A stretch of 64,000 bases of DNA from Chrysoperla carnea (taxonomy: Eukaryota; Arthropoda; Insecta; Neuroptera; Chrysopidae). The stretch is taken from positions 14,274,935 through 14,338,934 of the forward strand of contig NC_058338.1 in NCBI RefSeq assembly GCF_905475395.1, written 5' to 3'. Below, piece by piece: positions 37,930-48,202 of this stretch. Within the stretch, counting starts at the first letter, position 1. Every line of letters begins with the position of its first letter. Both the position numbers and the translations under genes were made by a program. The notes under the pieces were generated by a model. The model did not search any database, was not told the origin of the DNA, and saw only the letters and a program-made list of their open reading frames with translations.

Positions 37930-38190
37930 AAAACTAAAACCCCGACAATTATAGAATCGCGCTCTTAAAAGTATGAAAACAAGAAAATATTAGTATCTGA
38001 AACTGTTCTGATAAGTACAATTGTCATTACAGTCGAGGGATCTCTGAGATTAAACAGTCCTCCACAGGACCGAAAAGAGGTCCCCCGACTGTAATGAAGA
38101 TTTGACTTATCATAACAATTTCAGATAAAAATATTTTCTTGTTTTTATACTTTTAAGAGAGCGATTCTGTAATTATCGGGGTTTTAGTTT
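37930..38190. repeat. Foldback repeat with ~110-bp arms and short loop
   Basis: The left arm (about 37,930-38,042) and right arm (about 38,080-38,190) are close reverse complements. Both contain AAAACTAAAACCCCGA or its complement at the outer end and ATTACAGTCG at the inner end, with about 40 bp between. I count roughly a dozen differences per arm. The dense pairing would give a long hairpin RNA if transcribed. No protein frame is present. Confidence 0.8.
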
Positions 38191-38984
38191 TCGAACTATA
38201 TTATATATACCCTATAATTTATCAAAGTATAAATTATAAGCTCTTGTGATATAATTTGCATCGATTTTATTTTATATTAGAATGGTTGATTAGGTTTTAT
38301 ATGTAATTTAATTTTTGTAATTTATTAATAAAAACACATTTTAATATTGAAATTGATCTAATTTAAATTTTTTTCGTAGAAGGGTACTTTAAATATTTAT
38401 TACTTTACGAAAACAGTTATTAAAACGATGCGGATTTCTTTAAAATGTTGATATTTCATTTTTAATATTTGATAGTTCAAGAATATCAAATGAATGTTTC
38501 AGTCACTTATTTTTTTTTTTATTTATGGAGAGGGAGATATTTTCAACGCTTCTACCTCGAAGAAGACTGAATAGTTTTTCAGGGTCTAAAATGAAAGAAA
38601 ATTTGTGACGTTTTATCTTACTTGGTCATTCACGGATCTTATTGCAATATTTTATAGGGGTCACTAGGTCTGGATTTACATATTGAGCCAAATGAGCCAT
38701 GTCCTTAAGCGGCAAATTGATCCAAAGGTCCAAATATATTTGCGCACATGTGAATTTGATCTTTGACATGACGGAAATTGTTGAAGATGTTGAAAAACTT
38801 TTATACTTTTGAATTTCACAAACATATTTTCAACCAAACGTATAATTTTTTAATCCTGATTCCTGATAATAGAGATTTGCTTAGAATTTTTCTCTTCAGC
38901 TCAAATTGTATACGTATTTTATTGTATCAGACCAAGGGTGGCATTAGGGTGGCCAATATCGCCCTAAAAAAGTATAATAATGTA
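38191..38984. other. Intergenic stretch, nothing recognised
   Basis: AT-rich DNA. The small open frame at 38,778-38,990 has no domain or splice context. Confidence 0.4.
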
Positions 38985-39315
38985 TGGTAAAGTAATTAGG
39001 TAATTCAAAACACCAATTCAAAAGAAAAAAGTCAACTCAAATATTTCAATTTCAATTAAAATGTTTCCAAAATTTGTCCCAAAAAATGATAGCTCTCTAA
39101 GAATCTTTTTCATCTCATCATGTCCTTGACCATCAAGTTTAAATTGTTTATCTGTGCGTCCGAGTTTTTCTCAGTGACATTGTTGCCCTTAAACGGCCGA
39201 ACCGACTAGATTCAGATCATTTTCATCCCTTTAGGAGCTACGATGCCACAGACAGACACTCACACATAACGGTCAAACTTATAACACTCCTTTTTTTAGT
39301 TCAGGGATTAAAAAG
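38985..39315. repeat. Unclassified interspersed repeat, rearranged copy 2
   Basis: 38,985-39,190 is the inverted match of 3,190-3,430 (shared CAACTCAAATATTTCAATTT and ATGATAGCTCTCTAAG-like blocks). 39,190-39,315 matches 3,630-3,745 in the same orientation (TTTAGGAGCTACGATGCCAC block). Confidence 0.6.
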
Positions 39316-39794
39316 CGAGTGAATAGTCTTCCTTTGTAATCTGATAAATTCGATTAAAAATAATTGGAAATTAATAGCATTATTTTAATTTTTACTTCAA
39401 AGCTAAAATCTTGCAATATAAATTACGTTTTAATTTCCCTAACGTCAAACAAAAACATAATAATTATATTTATTTATAGAAAGAATGAATGAAAAATACT
39501 TAATTTTCTTTTTCTATAAACTTTTATATAAACAAATGAGACAATTTTAAATCTTTAAAACAAATCTCAATGGATTTCAAGAATTTAGGATTATTGTTCA
39601 GGTCTTCGACCTTTATTTATTCACGAAAACGACAATTTGAAATAGACGTGGTTATATTATTTATATAAATATACAGAGTGTATGGGGAAAAAATTTTAAT
39701 AAATATTTTTAACTTTTATTTAAATTTAATGAAATGTGTCTTGTATCCAAAATATGTCCACTTGTTTGGGTTAAAAATGTAGTCCTACATAGGT

Positions 39795-39990
39795 ACACAG
39801 ACTGCGTAGTAGGAGACTATGTCTTATCTTCTCTGTCACTGCCCAGCTCATGCCATGAGGAGATGGACTTACTTTAGCCAGCCTCTCTTTGACGACCTCT
39901 CCGATCTCGTCCATCGACGTCAAAGCACTCCTGCTGTTTTTTAAACAGCTCCAAATGGTTCATGAAGTAGTGGCCGAGGATGGGCCAACC
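39795..39990 (+). mobile_element. LINE ORF2 C-terminal fragment, second copy
   Basis: The plus strand reads MSYLLCHCPAHAMRRWT, the same C-terminal Cys/His pattern as the minus strand of 19,131-19,400. It then follows that copy at the nucleotide level (CGACGTCAAAGCACTCCTGC) with scattered differences and no open frame beyond. It lacks the CCTAA-type tail. Confidence 0.7.
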
Positions 39991-40439
39991 AGACCAGTTT
40001 TTATATAAAGCATCAAAATATCACATTTACATCAAAATTTTCCTAGTTTCTTTCATTTACAGTGGTAAATTATTACAAAACACTCTGTAAAAGTCAATAT
40101 ATATGTATGAATATCTAAATGGAATGAAATGTTTTAAAATAATGTTCGTAGACATCGAGACGACGCTACAACGAACATTCTAAATAAGGAGTTTATGAAA
40201 CTTTTTTGGTACATACTTAAGAACTTGATCTAAGTAGTCCCATCAAATAAGATGAAATTTCGAATGTTTTCATGCAGTTTTGGATGCAGCAAGGCCACTT
40301 ATGATATATTTAACTTTTTACCTTAAGATAAAAACTTTCATATAAAAGGTGATTTCGGAAAATACAACGATTATTCATGTTTTTTCAAAATTTTTTAAAT
40401 TTTATTCGAAAACTATGAATTTAAAAAAAAATAGGTAGT

Positions 40440-40800
40440 TCCATAGTTATTGGGAGTAAAAATCAGGTTAATTTAATGATTGGATGCAGAGTTTCTGAGA
40501 TATCGCAATTTTTGAATCGATTTTAGTCCATATCTCAAAAACTATTCGACCAGTCAACAAATGCATTCCATTCGATTTTTGTACTTGTTGGGTCAAAATT
40601 ACCTTATATACTGAGTTTTATCGAAATTGGAGAAAAATTTGTCGTTTTTTTTGCAATTTTTTAAAGGTCCTTTTTAAAAAATCGAGAAAATCTAAAAAAA
40701 AAATTTTGTTTTGGAATTTGATGAAACTCAGTGGATGGGGTAATTTTAATCCAAAAAGTATAAAAATCAGGTTAATTTAATGTTTGGACCTATAGAAAGT
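40440..40800. repeat. Inverted diverged copy of the 28,985-29,745 tandem-repeat unit
   Basis: Contains GAGATATCGCAATTTTTGAA, TGGGTCAAAATTACC and GATGAAACTCAGTGGATGGG blocks that are reverse complements of the ~307-bp unit following esterase B. A single unit only. Confidence 0.7.
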
Positions 40801-41639
40801 TACAACTTTCATTTTCAAAAAAGTTCCCCACCGAAAAATTAAAATCCATAAAATTATGAACAAAAGAAAGGATAAGTGAGGACTATAACGTGATAGTCTT
40901 TGTTTTAAAAAGCAGAATTGTCCAACAAAGTGGGCGTTATCTGCTAGTATATTATAAAAACATAAGTATATAAGTGGTACGTATACAAATATCTATACCT
41001 CGTTTATATTTTTTTAAATATCGATTTTTCCAAAAATGCGAAAGATTTATTCAACAGGTCTACAAAAGGCCTACAAAAGTCTACAAAACTGCAATAAATT
41101 TCTCCTAATTTGATGGGACTAAAGTGATTTATAAATTAGATGTATAATATAACAAAGACAGAACAATATTATTTTCTTCTAAACATACTTTTACAAATAT
41201 ATGTACATTTTCCTCAATACATAAACTCCACACGTGTCTTATTCTGGAATTTAAAGGATATTATATGACAATGGGTTTATTTTACGACTCGATACAGGTA
41301 CAAAAGAAATTTAGTTTTTATTTATTTTCTAATATATTTAGAAATTTACTTTGATTATTAGAGCGCTTTAGTAGATTCTGTTTTGAACATTTTTTAAATT
41401 GAAACTTTAGGAGTACTTATTACTTACTGTTTGTGTTATAATAATAAAACAATTTCTTTGAAGTTCTGATTCACAAAATCACATTTTTCTAAAAAAATCG
41501 CCATAAGCTGCTCTCTTTTGACCATTGATACATTTTCCTTCTGTGTGATCATGACCAAAAGAACAGAAAAACTCATTGTAGCAGCGGAGATGTGGTTTTA
41601 TCGACGAAGTGAGCGTATATCATGCACCAAACACATTTT

Positions 41640-41906
41640 CCAATGACAATATGCTAAAACTATTTGGTATTAATCGGGAAATATTAGGAACTATAAGAAA
41701 AGGCAACTTAATTTTTTGGGGTATATTATACGCGCTAGGAAATTAGAACACAATTTATTAACTGGGAAAATTGTGGGATCAAAAGTAAAATATAGAACTC
41801 GAACTTCATTCATAAGTACCTTGATTCATAATAACATGAGAAGGGTAAACTACTACTGCCTTGCTAATGATCGTATTCAATGGAACGCTGATGATACTCG
41901 TTATTA
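41640..41906 (+). mobile_element. Decayed LINE ORF2 C-terminal remnant
   Basis: The reading KRQLNFLGYIIRARKLEHNL continues with LTGKI and matches the R-x-L-x-F-L-G-H-x-x-R-x-x-x-L-E...G-K-I pattern found after the reverse transcriptase domain of several insect LINE clades. The frame shifts once upstream (near 41,690) and ends at a stop inside a palindrome. It is a molecular fossil, not a gene. Confidence 0.65.
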
Positions 41907-41926
41907 ACTTCCCAGAGGAAGTTAAT
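41903..41926. repeat. Perfect 10-bp-arm palindrome with 4-bp loop
   Basis: ATTAACTTCC, loop CAGA, GGAAGTTAAT. It abuts the LINE remnant and is followed by a sequence with a TG microsatellite (about 42,010-42,030). It may mark the end of an inserted element. Confidence 0.7.
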
Positions 41927-42114
41927 GTGATGGGACCGATTTCGATAATCTTCAGTTTTACATATTTCCACGGTTTCAAGGCTTAAATATCCAAATCACA
42001 CCTTTGCAATGTGATGTCTGTGTGTGTGTGTGTACGTATGTGCGTCTGTTCGTTCGGATTCTTTCGCCTCGATTATCTCGAGTACCAGTTACGACAATAA
42101 CACGTGAGTGCGCT

Positions 42115-42412
42115 AATTCGTCGCGTAATCGCTTATTTAAGAACTGAAAGTGTTTTCAGCAGCATTAGTTGAGCCGTTTTTAATGGTAATAAAGAACTGA
42201 ATAAACAGAATCTGAAAAGTGGATAACACACATCATTCATCTATGGTAATATAGATCGTTCCAGCATAAGCTGCAGTAAATGTTCGAAGAATAATCTATC
42301 AAAGCTAACAAGACCTTTTTTTTAATGTTTTTTCCCCCTCTAGGAAGTTAGTCGTGTGAACTACAGGGGTCGCACCCACACGACTTCAGTACCACAACGA
42401 CTATGTACTGAG
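42115..42412. repeat. Interspersed repeat family Y, inverted copy 2
   Basis: Reverse complement of 33,262-33,550 with scattered differences, for example CTAACAAGACC here against GGTCTTGTTAG there. Confidence 0.7.
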
Positions 42413-42933
42413 AGTATTATTATTAGGTATTACATTTTCGTTGTCACTCAGTGTATTTCATGTCTAATTTACTTTTAATTACTTATACACTATATATTAA
42501 TGAAAATTGTTTTTATATAACAGGTATTCGTAGAAATACAAACTTTAATTACATTTATTTGTTAGTGGTATTTTAAGCTAGAGTATAGTTAAAGTTCCAT
42601 ATGTACAGTGTATATGGATGGTGCCTACAAGCGTAGCACCAAACAAAAGTACGGAAACAAATAGTAATGATTTCCTTTTTATCAATAATTACTTTTCATT
42701 TTCACATGAATTTTCTCATGATCGGATACAAAAACTTAGTTTATTATTTTCTTATCTGTCTGCAACTTAGAAAGTTTAAGATATAATGGTCCTATTATTA
42801 GAGTCACGACTCATGCCAACATATTATATTATTGAAAAATACTCATTTTGAATTTCTGGTGTCGATGCAGAATACTTTGGCTAACCTTCTTTACAAAAAT
42901 TTTTTATCTTTCCTTCTACTAATTTTTATCTTT

Positions 42934-42993
42934 CCTACCAGAGACATTCCAGGAAATTGTGAAGCCGACGAGCTTGCCAGAAATAAAAAAAAT
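42934..42993 (+). mobile_element. LINE RNase H motif remnant
   Basis: The translation TRDIPGNCEADELARN matches the C-terminal RNase H motif (H-R-D-I-x-G-N-x-x-A-D-x-L-A) of I/R1/Jockey-like non-LTR elements. Only this short stretch is preserved. It is followed at 43,005-43,170 by an inverted piece of the repeat described at 3,190-3,750. Confidence 0.6.
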
Positions 42994-43830
42994 AGGTGTA
43001 ACGGCTGTCTAGGTGTAAAGGCTGTCTGTGGCATCGTAGTACCTGAACGGATGAACCGATTATAATTTTTTTGGTTTCATATGAAATGTAATTTAACGGA
43101 GAGTGTTCTTAGTTATGTTTCAAGTGCGAAGTTAAGTTTCCGTACCCGAAAAAAAACTAAAATAAAATCGCATTTCGCAGTCGGGGGTTTTTTTGTAAAT
43201 TTTACTTGTCTTCACTAATTTTATTATGGACTGGAATCTTTTATGTCTATATCTACGAAATTTTCATGCAAGATACGGAAATACATTCATTATACATAAT
43301 TTCTACGTGAAATAATTTAAAAGACAAATTGTATATCCACCCACCAATGAATACGTCGAGTATTATAAACAACTCGAAATCGTTTAAAATTTGTTGTCCT
43401 GAATAGGAGGGTTATATTTGACAAATGAAATATACACCCCCCGTGGCGAATAACAAAAATGTACAAAATGCTTATAAACAAAATTGCTGAAATTTGGTTG
43501 ACATTTGATTGTCACTTGTTTATTTGTTCTACGATTGTTTTTTGTTTATTTTATGTTGTACGATCAAAATAATATATTACGTACAGAATATTATAGAAGT
43601 TTCTATTTAATCGAATAATATCCATGTTCATTGGTTTTTACCTCCAGTGGGTATTGTCTAAGTATAATAAGAATATTTCTACATATATTGGAATATAAAG
43701 GAGAATTATTGCATTGTATTAAATTATTACTAATAATTTTCAAAAGGTAAAAAATAAAATTCTAAACTTCATAAAAAATGGAAAATATGCCATACACCAA
43801 TTGAATAAACTTTTCCTTAGGACTCTATAG

Positions 43831-44102
43831 CAGGCATGGGCAAACGTGACTTACATAAGTCCTTTGGACTCCTTATCTAACATACGCATAAGACAGTGAC
43901 AACCTAACCAGTAACAACCTAAAACACGAGTAAAACCGAAAGGCAACATTCTTTTTTCTACTATAAGAGAAACTGAGATAGGTAGAAGAATCGTATACCC
44001 GTCTCGCTTCCTCCTCTATTAGCAATGCGGGCTTGGACAAAGAGACACACAATAAAGTTATAACAATGGTTACTTTGACTTAAAATAACTAGCCTATGTC
44101 TG
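43831..44102. mobile_element. hAT-type MITE with imperfect 8-bp target duplication
   Basis: The left end CAGGCATGGGCAAAC and the right end (complement) CAGACATAGGCTAGT form an imperfect terminal inverted repeat. The flanking 8-mers are CTCTATAG (43823-43830) and CTCTTTAG (44103-44110), one mismatch, as expected for an old hAT insertion. 272 bp, non-coding. Confidence 0.6.
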
Positions 44103-44110
44103 CTCTTTAG

Positions 44111-45157
44111 GCTCTACTGGTCTCTAAAACAATTTAATACTGCTAAAAATTTGCAAAAATGTCAATATATGTTCTATAAAATGAATGACCTGTATGACTG
44201 AAATCAATTTTGCTATGAATTGAATTTTGAACTTCGAGCCATTTTTTCTTTAATATATGTTTTATTTTTAAAAATCATTGGAGTATTATATAACAAAAAA
44301 TTTGGGATATCTCGGTTGGTGTTAGTACACTCGAAATATGTATTTGAAATTGTAGATAATTATTCAAATTAACAGATGAATAAGAATAATTTTCTTCGAG
44401 AATTAATTTCTTGGTTGGTGTTAGTACCAACACTCGAAATATGTATTTTAAGTTTTAGAAAATTTATCAGATTGTCAGATGAATATTTTTTAAGAATAAT
44501 TTTTATCGATAATTAATCGTTAGTAATTAATTTTGGAAATTAACTTTCCAGTCTATAGGAAATTTATTGTAATTGTCTCGATTCTCAAAATTGCGGTGTT
44601 CAACATGATGTTAAATGGAAATTGCAAGTAGCATCACACAACGTAATTTGGAGAAAAACTATGTGTGTTTGTGTGAACGTACGTGCGTGGTCATATTTTT
44701 CCCGATCGATATCACGCGAAGAAAAAAGATATCGACTTCAAAATGATTACATAGCCGAAAGAAATTACATAACATTTGGTCGAATCGTTTTTTTGTGTAA
44801 ACAAAAAGAATGAAAATTAGTAAATTTTTTAAATTTTTGAACAAATTTTAATCATATATACTTCTCAAGGGTAATTTATAAACAGATACTGTAGTGACCT
44901 ATAAACATATGTATGTGATGAAATTCTTTATTAAACTAGAGACCTACCCCAAGGATTGTTACGGTTTTCGAATTGCTAATTTGCAAGATATTTCGAGACA
45001 TTTAAATTATGTCATATTTAATCGACGTTTACAAATAACTTCTTTCCGTTAGCTATTAATTATTCAAGTAATTAAAAGTACAAGGAAGGCTATGCCGTTG
45101 CAATTAATAAATCCTCACCTTCAGGTTTGATTTATTAGAAGAGAAGACTTCATATTT
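44111..45157. other. Intergenic stretch, nothing firm
   Basis: AT-rich. A local duplication is visible around 44,310-44,480 (GGTTGGTGTTAGTAC and CACTCGAAATATGTATTT occur twice about 100 bp apart). No gene recognised. Confidence 0.4.
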
Positions 45158-45202
45158 TGGTTCCGATACCGGGAATCGAACCGGAGCCTCCTGGGTGAAT
45201 GC
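45158..45202 (-). repeat. 3' half of a tRNA-Glu-like sequence, with CCA
   Basis: On the minus strand: TTCACCCAG, then the T-arm GGTTCGATTCCCGG, then TATCGGAA and CCA. This resembles the anticodon-loop-to-3'-end half of insect tRNA-Glu (anticodon TTC at the break point). The CCA end is encoded in the DNA. The 5' half is absent, so this is not a working tRNA gene. It lies about 55 bp outside the LTR element. Confidence 0.6.
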
Positions 45203-45257
45203 TTTAAAAGAAGGTTTAAGAGAAGACTTGATAAACTATTTGTTTATCTTTAAAATG

Positions 45258-47026
45258 TAAAACGATTCTCAATTTAGTTAGAGAAACGAATATATGAAGG
45301 GTCTCGCAGTGGAAGTCTTTTGTTGATCGGACGGGTTATGGCGCGTAAATTCAAGCGAGGATCTACTAAATCAATATTAGTTATGTGAAGTTGGCTCTAC
45401 TGTATTACAACTTAAAGTGTCAATAGTGATATTGAATACAACGTGTTGTGTGTCGACGATTGGATTAACAAAAAAAAAACGTAAGTGATCTCAATTAAAT
45501 TCAATTATGTTTATTTAATTTTTTTTTTGTAAAATTTCCTTTAATGTTTCTACTATTCACAATTTTATTTTATTTATTTATTTTTTTTATCAAATGTATA
45601 GTAAACAAAAATAAACACTTAGCATAATTTATTTTGACACCTAACCTAAGAATTTTGTATTTGAAAAAAATTTAAAAAAAAATTTAATATTTGTTTAAAA
45701 GGGGACATACGTTAGTACTAACATTGACAACAGTGGTTCCTGGTGAATTTCCTTCCAAATTAAAAGCGCATACAGACATTTATTATATTATTTTTTGTTG
45801 AATAAAAATATGTATGTATATTCGGACAAGAGCCATTTGCCGCAACAGCACGGGCGAGGTGTATGGGTCTTCGATTCAATTTAGATCGTCTTCACCACCA
45901 CCTCGCGCCGCGAAATGGAGAGTGGCTGACCCTTGTCGTTAATAGGCGGCTATTGGCCAGCACCAAATTGACAAGGGCCACTCGACGGCTTGACTAATAG
46001 ATCCACCAGGAATCACCACGCATTAAAAAAACTTAACTAATATGATTTCCTAATTTTAAAATGTTTGTTACACCTCCAACCTTTTATTAATGTCATTTTT
46101 TTTCAATTTATTTTAGAATATGTCCTTTTTGGCCGGCAAATTAATTGATAAAGAGGCAAAAGATAAATACAACTTACATAGTCATTCACGAATGGAACCG
46201 GGGGTTGAACAACCGGACGGCCAGGAGAGAACGCAGCAGCACACAGCGGAATCACTGGGTGATCCTCGAGGTATACCAGATTTTCTTGCATAATTTGTGT
46301 TGATCGAATCGGCCTGCATGCGGTGGTGTTGCCGCTGATGGGCGATGTTGAGTTTCCAAACAACAAAAGATGAAATAACCATGCGGTCGTCCACTCGAAA
46401 CTTGTATCAGCAGGTACTCCACGTGAATATTTATCGTTTTTATTTTAATTTGTTTTTGTTTTATTGTTCCTATTTAATCATTCGTTGTCGATTCATTAAC
46501 TATAACACGATGTTGGTCCAGTTTTAATTTATGTTCGATTTTATTTTATTTGTTTAATGATCGTCGTCGATTGGTTAATTTTAATCCACCACGAATGAAT
46601 ATATTCCGAGCTCTTAACTTGCTCGATGCAAAGGTTGAAGTAAAGTATTTTTTTCATCAAGAAACCATCAGGTCATTTGTTGACTCATTGTTTTTTTGTT
46701 TTATTAGTGCCTGGTGCCGCCGTGATCCAATCACGACCTTTCGCGCCGTGTTTACCGCCTGCGATGCTGCGTGCGATTCTCTGTTTGTGCGTCGTGTGCC
46801 TGGCCATCCGGGTATCCACTTTCGGCCATTTTTTTATTTTTATGATTTGTAATGAAAAAAAAATTGTATTTTAATTTTAAATAAATTTTAAATATTTTAC
46901 TGACATTTTGTTTTTTTTGTTTTTTTTTTTGTAAATTTTTTGTAAATTTTTTTCTTTTTTGTTCGGTGGGTATAATGTAGCCTAAGCCGAACTCCATGTG
47001 TGAAACCAAATATGAGTATCGTCTCA
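45258..47026 (-). repeat. 3' LTR (left copy, 1,769 bp)
   Basis: Ends are set by comparison with the right copy and by the AATG duplication. Unusually long for an insect LTR. It contains GC-richer patches (about 45,830-46,015 and 46,170-46,400) inside AT-rich DNA. Several open frames up to about 100 codons occur on both strands; none resembles a known protein. Confidence 0.92.
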
Positions 47027-47040
47027 TCCACCCCCACTGG
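47027..47040 (-). other. Polypurine tract
   Basis: On the minus strand AGTGGGGGTGGA lies directly before the TGAGACG start of the left LTR, the expected place for plus-strand priming. It confirms the element's orientation. Confidence 0.75.
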
Positions 47041-47184
47041 CTAAAATGCTACGGCATTTCCTCTACTCTTTCATTATAGGGCTTAACGCTTCAATGTGGG
47101 CTTTATATCGCGTACGAGTTGTCTACGCACTCGAGCTCACATGAGATTGGTGACGTGGTAAAGGGACATTATTATGTTTCTGAT

Positions 47185-47515
47185 GGCTTTGGGGACGGAA
47201 ATTCGTCTTAGGCGATGTTTCCCCACGAGTTTCACCAGGAGGTCAGATTTGAGGGCATATCCTGTGACATCTTCCCCAGATTCAATTCTGGAGAGGATGA
47301 GTCTATGCTCTTCATCTTCCTCCTGATGTTTTCGCAGAGAGGCACGGCTTTGGGGACGGAAATTTTCTTAGGCGATGCTTCCCCACGAGTTCCACCAGGA
47401 CGTCAGATTTGAGGGCATAACCTATGACATCCTCTCCAGATTCAATTCTGGAGAGGATGAGTCTATGCTTTTCATCTTCTTCCTGATGTTTTCGCAGAGA
47501 GGCAAGGCTTTGGGG
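47185..47515 (-). repeat. Coding tandem repeat, ~160-bp units
   Basis: The block starting GGCTTTGGGG recurs at 47185, 47346 and 47506 (spacing 161 and 160), giving two near-identical units and the start of a third. Unit length is not a multiple of three, so the reading frame breaks at the junction, and the ORF at 47312-47683 ends just inside the second unit. Confidence 0.8.
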
Positions 47516-47683
47516 CACTTCGTCCAAAAGGTGAAATTTAGCGTCATCAGAAGGTGATAGGGTTTCTAAAGGTTTTTTTTGTTTTTTGGAGGTTTTGTAA
47601 TGACCCTGAGCGTGGGGCGATTGGAGAATATTTCGGCTTAGACTACATAACCACTCACCCATATTTATTAATTGGTTCTCCAT
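47312..47683 (-). CDS. Retrotransposon interior ORF b (unrecognised, 123 aa)
   Basis: Begins in a good context (CCATGG) that overlaps the end of ORF a by 16 bp in another frame. The N-terminus is MENQLINMGEWL. A charged, helical-looking segment follows (SLRKHQEEDEKHRLILSRIE), encoded by the tandem repeat. I cannot assign it to a Gag, Pol or Env domain. It could be a remnant of a capsid-type protein or a coiled coil; the position in an LTR element is the only hint. Confidence 0.45.
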   Translation of the reverse strand: MENQLINMGEWLCSLSRNILQSPHAQGHYKTSKKQKKPLETLSPSDDAKFHLLDEVPQSLASLRKHQEEDEKHRLILSRIESGEDVIGYALKSDVLVELVGKHRLRKFPSPKPCLSAKTSGGR

Positions 47684-47994
47684 GGCCTGAAGACGGTGTT
47701 GGTTGTCAGCATGTCAGCACTTAGTTCGGTTTGGGTTCTTATAGGGTTAAACACACGTGATGGAGGAGATTGATGTGTCGAAGTTGGTGGGGCTGTTGAC
47801 GTTGAGGATGTCGATGTTGAAGACGCCGTCGTGAAATCGAGCCATGGAAGTTGGTTGACTACTGTATTCAGCGGCGGTGCGCTGGGTTCTGGCATTGTTG
47901 TTGGCGGCGTTGCGAAGCCCGGAGAAGTCACCTCGGGTTGTGGATTACAGCTGGTGGCGGGTGTGAATATGCGTCCGCTCCTGGTGTCCGGCAT
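47668..47994 (-). CDS. Retrotransposon interior ORF a (Pro/Ser/Thr-rich, 108 aa)
   Basis: Starts about 190 bp inside the 5' LTR/primer-site junction, where a gag-like frame would begin. MPDTRSGRIF is followed by a Pro/Ser/Thr-rich stretch. No zinc knuckle or capsid motif was seen. Stop at 47668; ORF b begins within its last codons in a different frame, so coupled translation or a frameshift is possible, or the two may be pieces of one broken frame. Confidence 0.45.
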   Translation of the reverse strand: MPDTRSGRIFTPATSCNPQPEVTSPGFATPPTTMPEPSAPPLNTVVNQLPWLDFTTASSTSTSSTSTAPPTSTHQSPPSRVFNPIRTQTELSADMLTTNTVFRPWRTN

Positions 47995-48184
47995 GTTAGA
48001 CTCCGCGATTGTTCAACGGTTGTATATGTAAGTGTTATAGAAAACAGAAAAGGATTTGTAGAATTAAGCTTAATTAAAGTTAAAAGTAATTGAAGAAAAT
48101 TTTAATTTTATAAGATTATACAATTAATACGTTGTTCATTTTCAAGTTGTCTTAGATAACGACGATTGAAAATTACGCCATTTA

Positions 48185-48202
48185 CCATACGCTATGCTAC
48201 CA
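48185..48202 (-). other. Primer-binding site, initiator-Met-tRNA-like
   Basis: Immediately inside the right LTR the minus strand reads TGGTAGCATAGCG. This matches the complement of the 3' end of insect initiator tRNA-Met plus CCA (TGGTAGCAGAGC) except for one base within the first dozen. It begins with the TGG expected for any CCA-ended tRNA. Confidence 0.7.

Noticed and set aside
46103-46852. Open frames inside the LTRs, repeated at 49,049-49,798
   Set aside because: They are duplicated only because the LTRs are; overlapping frames on both strands and no recognisable protein argue against coding.
47831-48093. Plus-strand frames in the interior of the LTR element
   Set aside because: They are antisense to ORF a and opposite to the orientation set by the primer site and polypurine tract.
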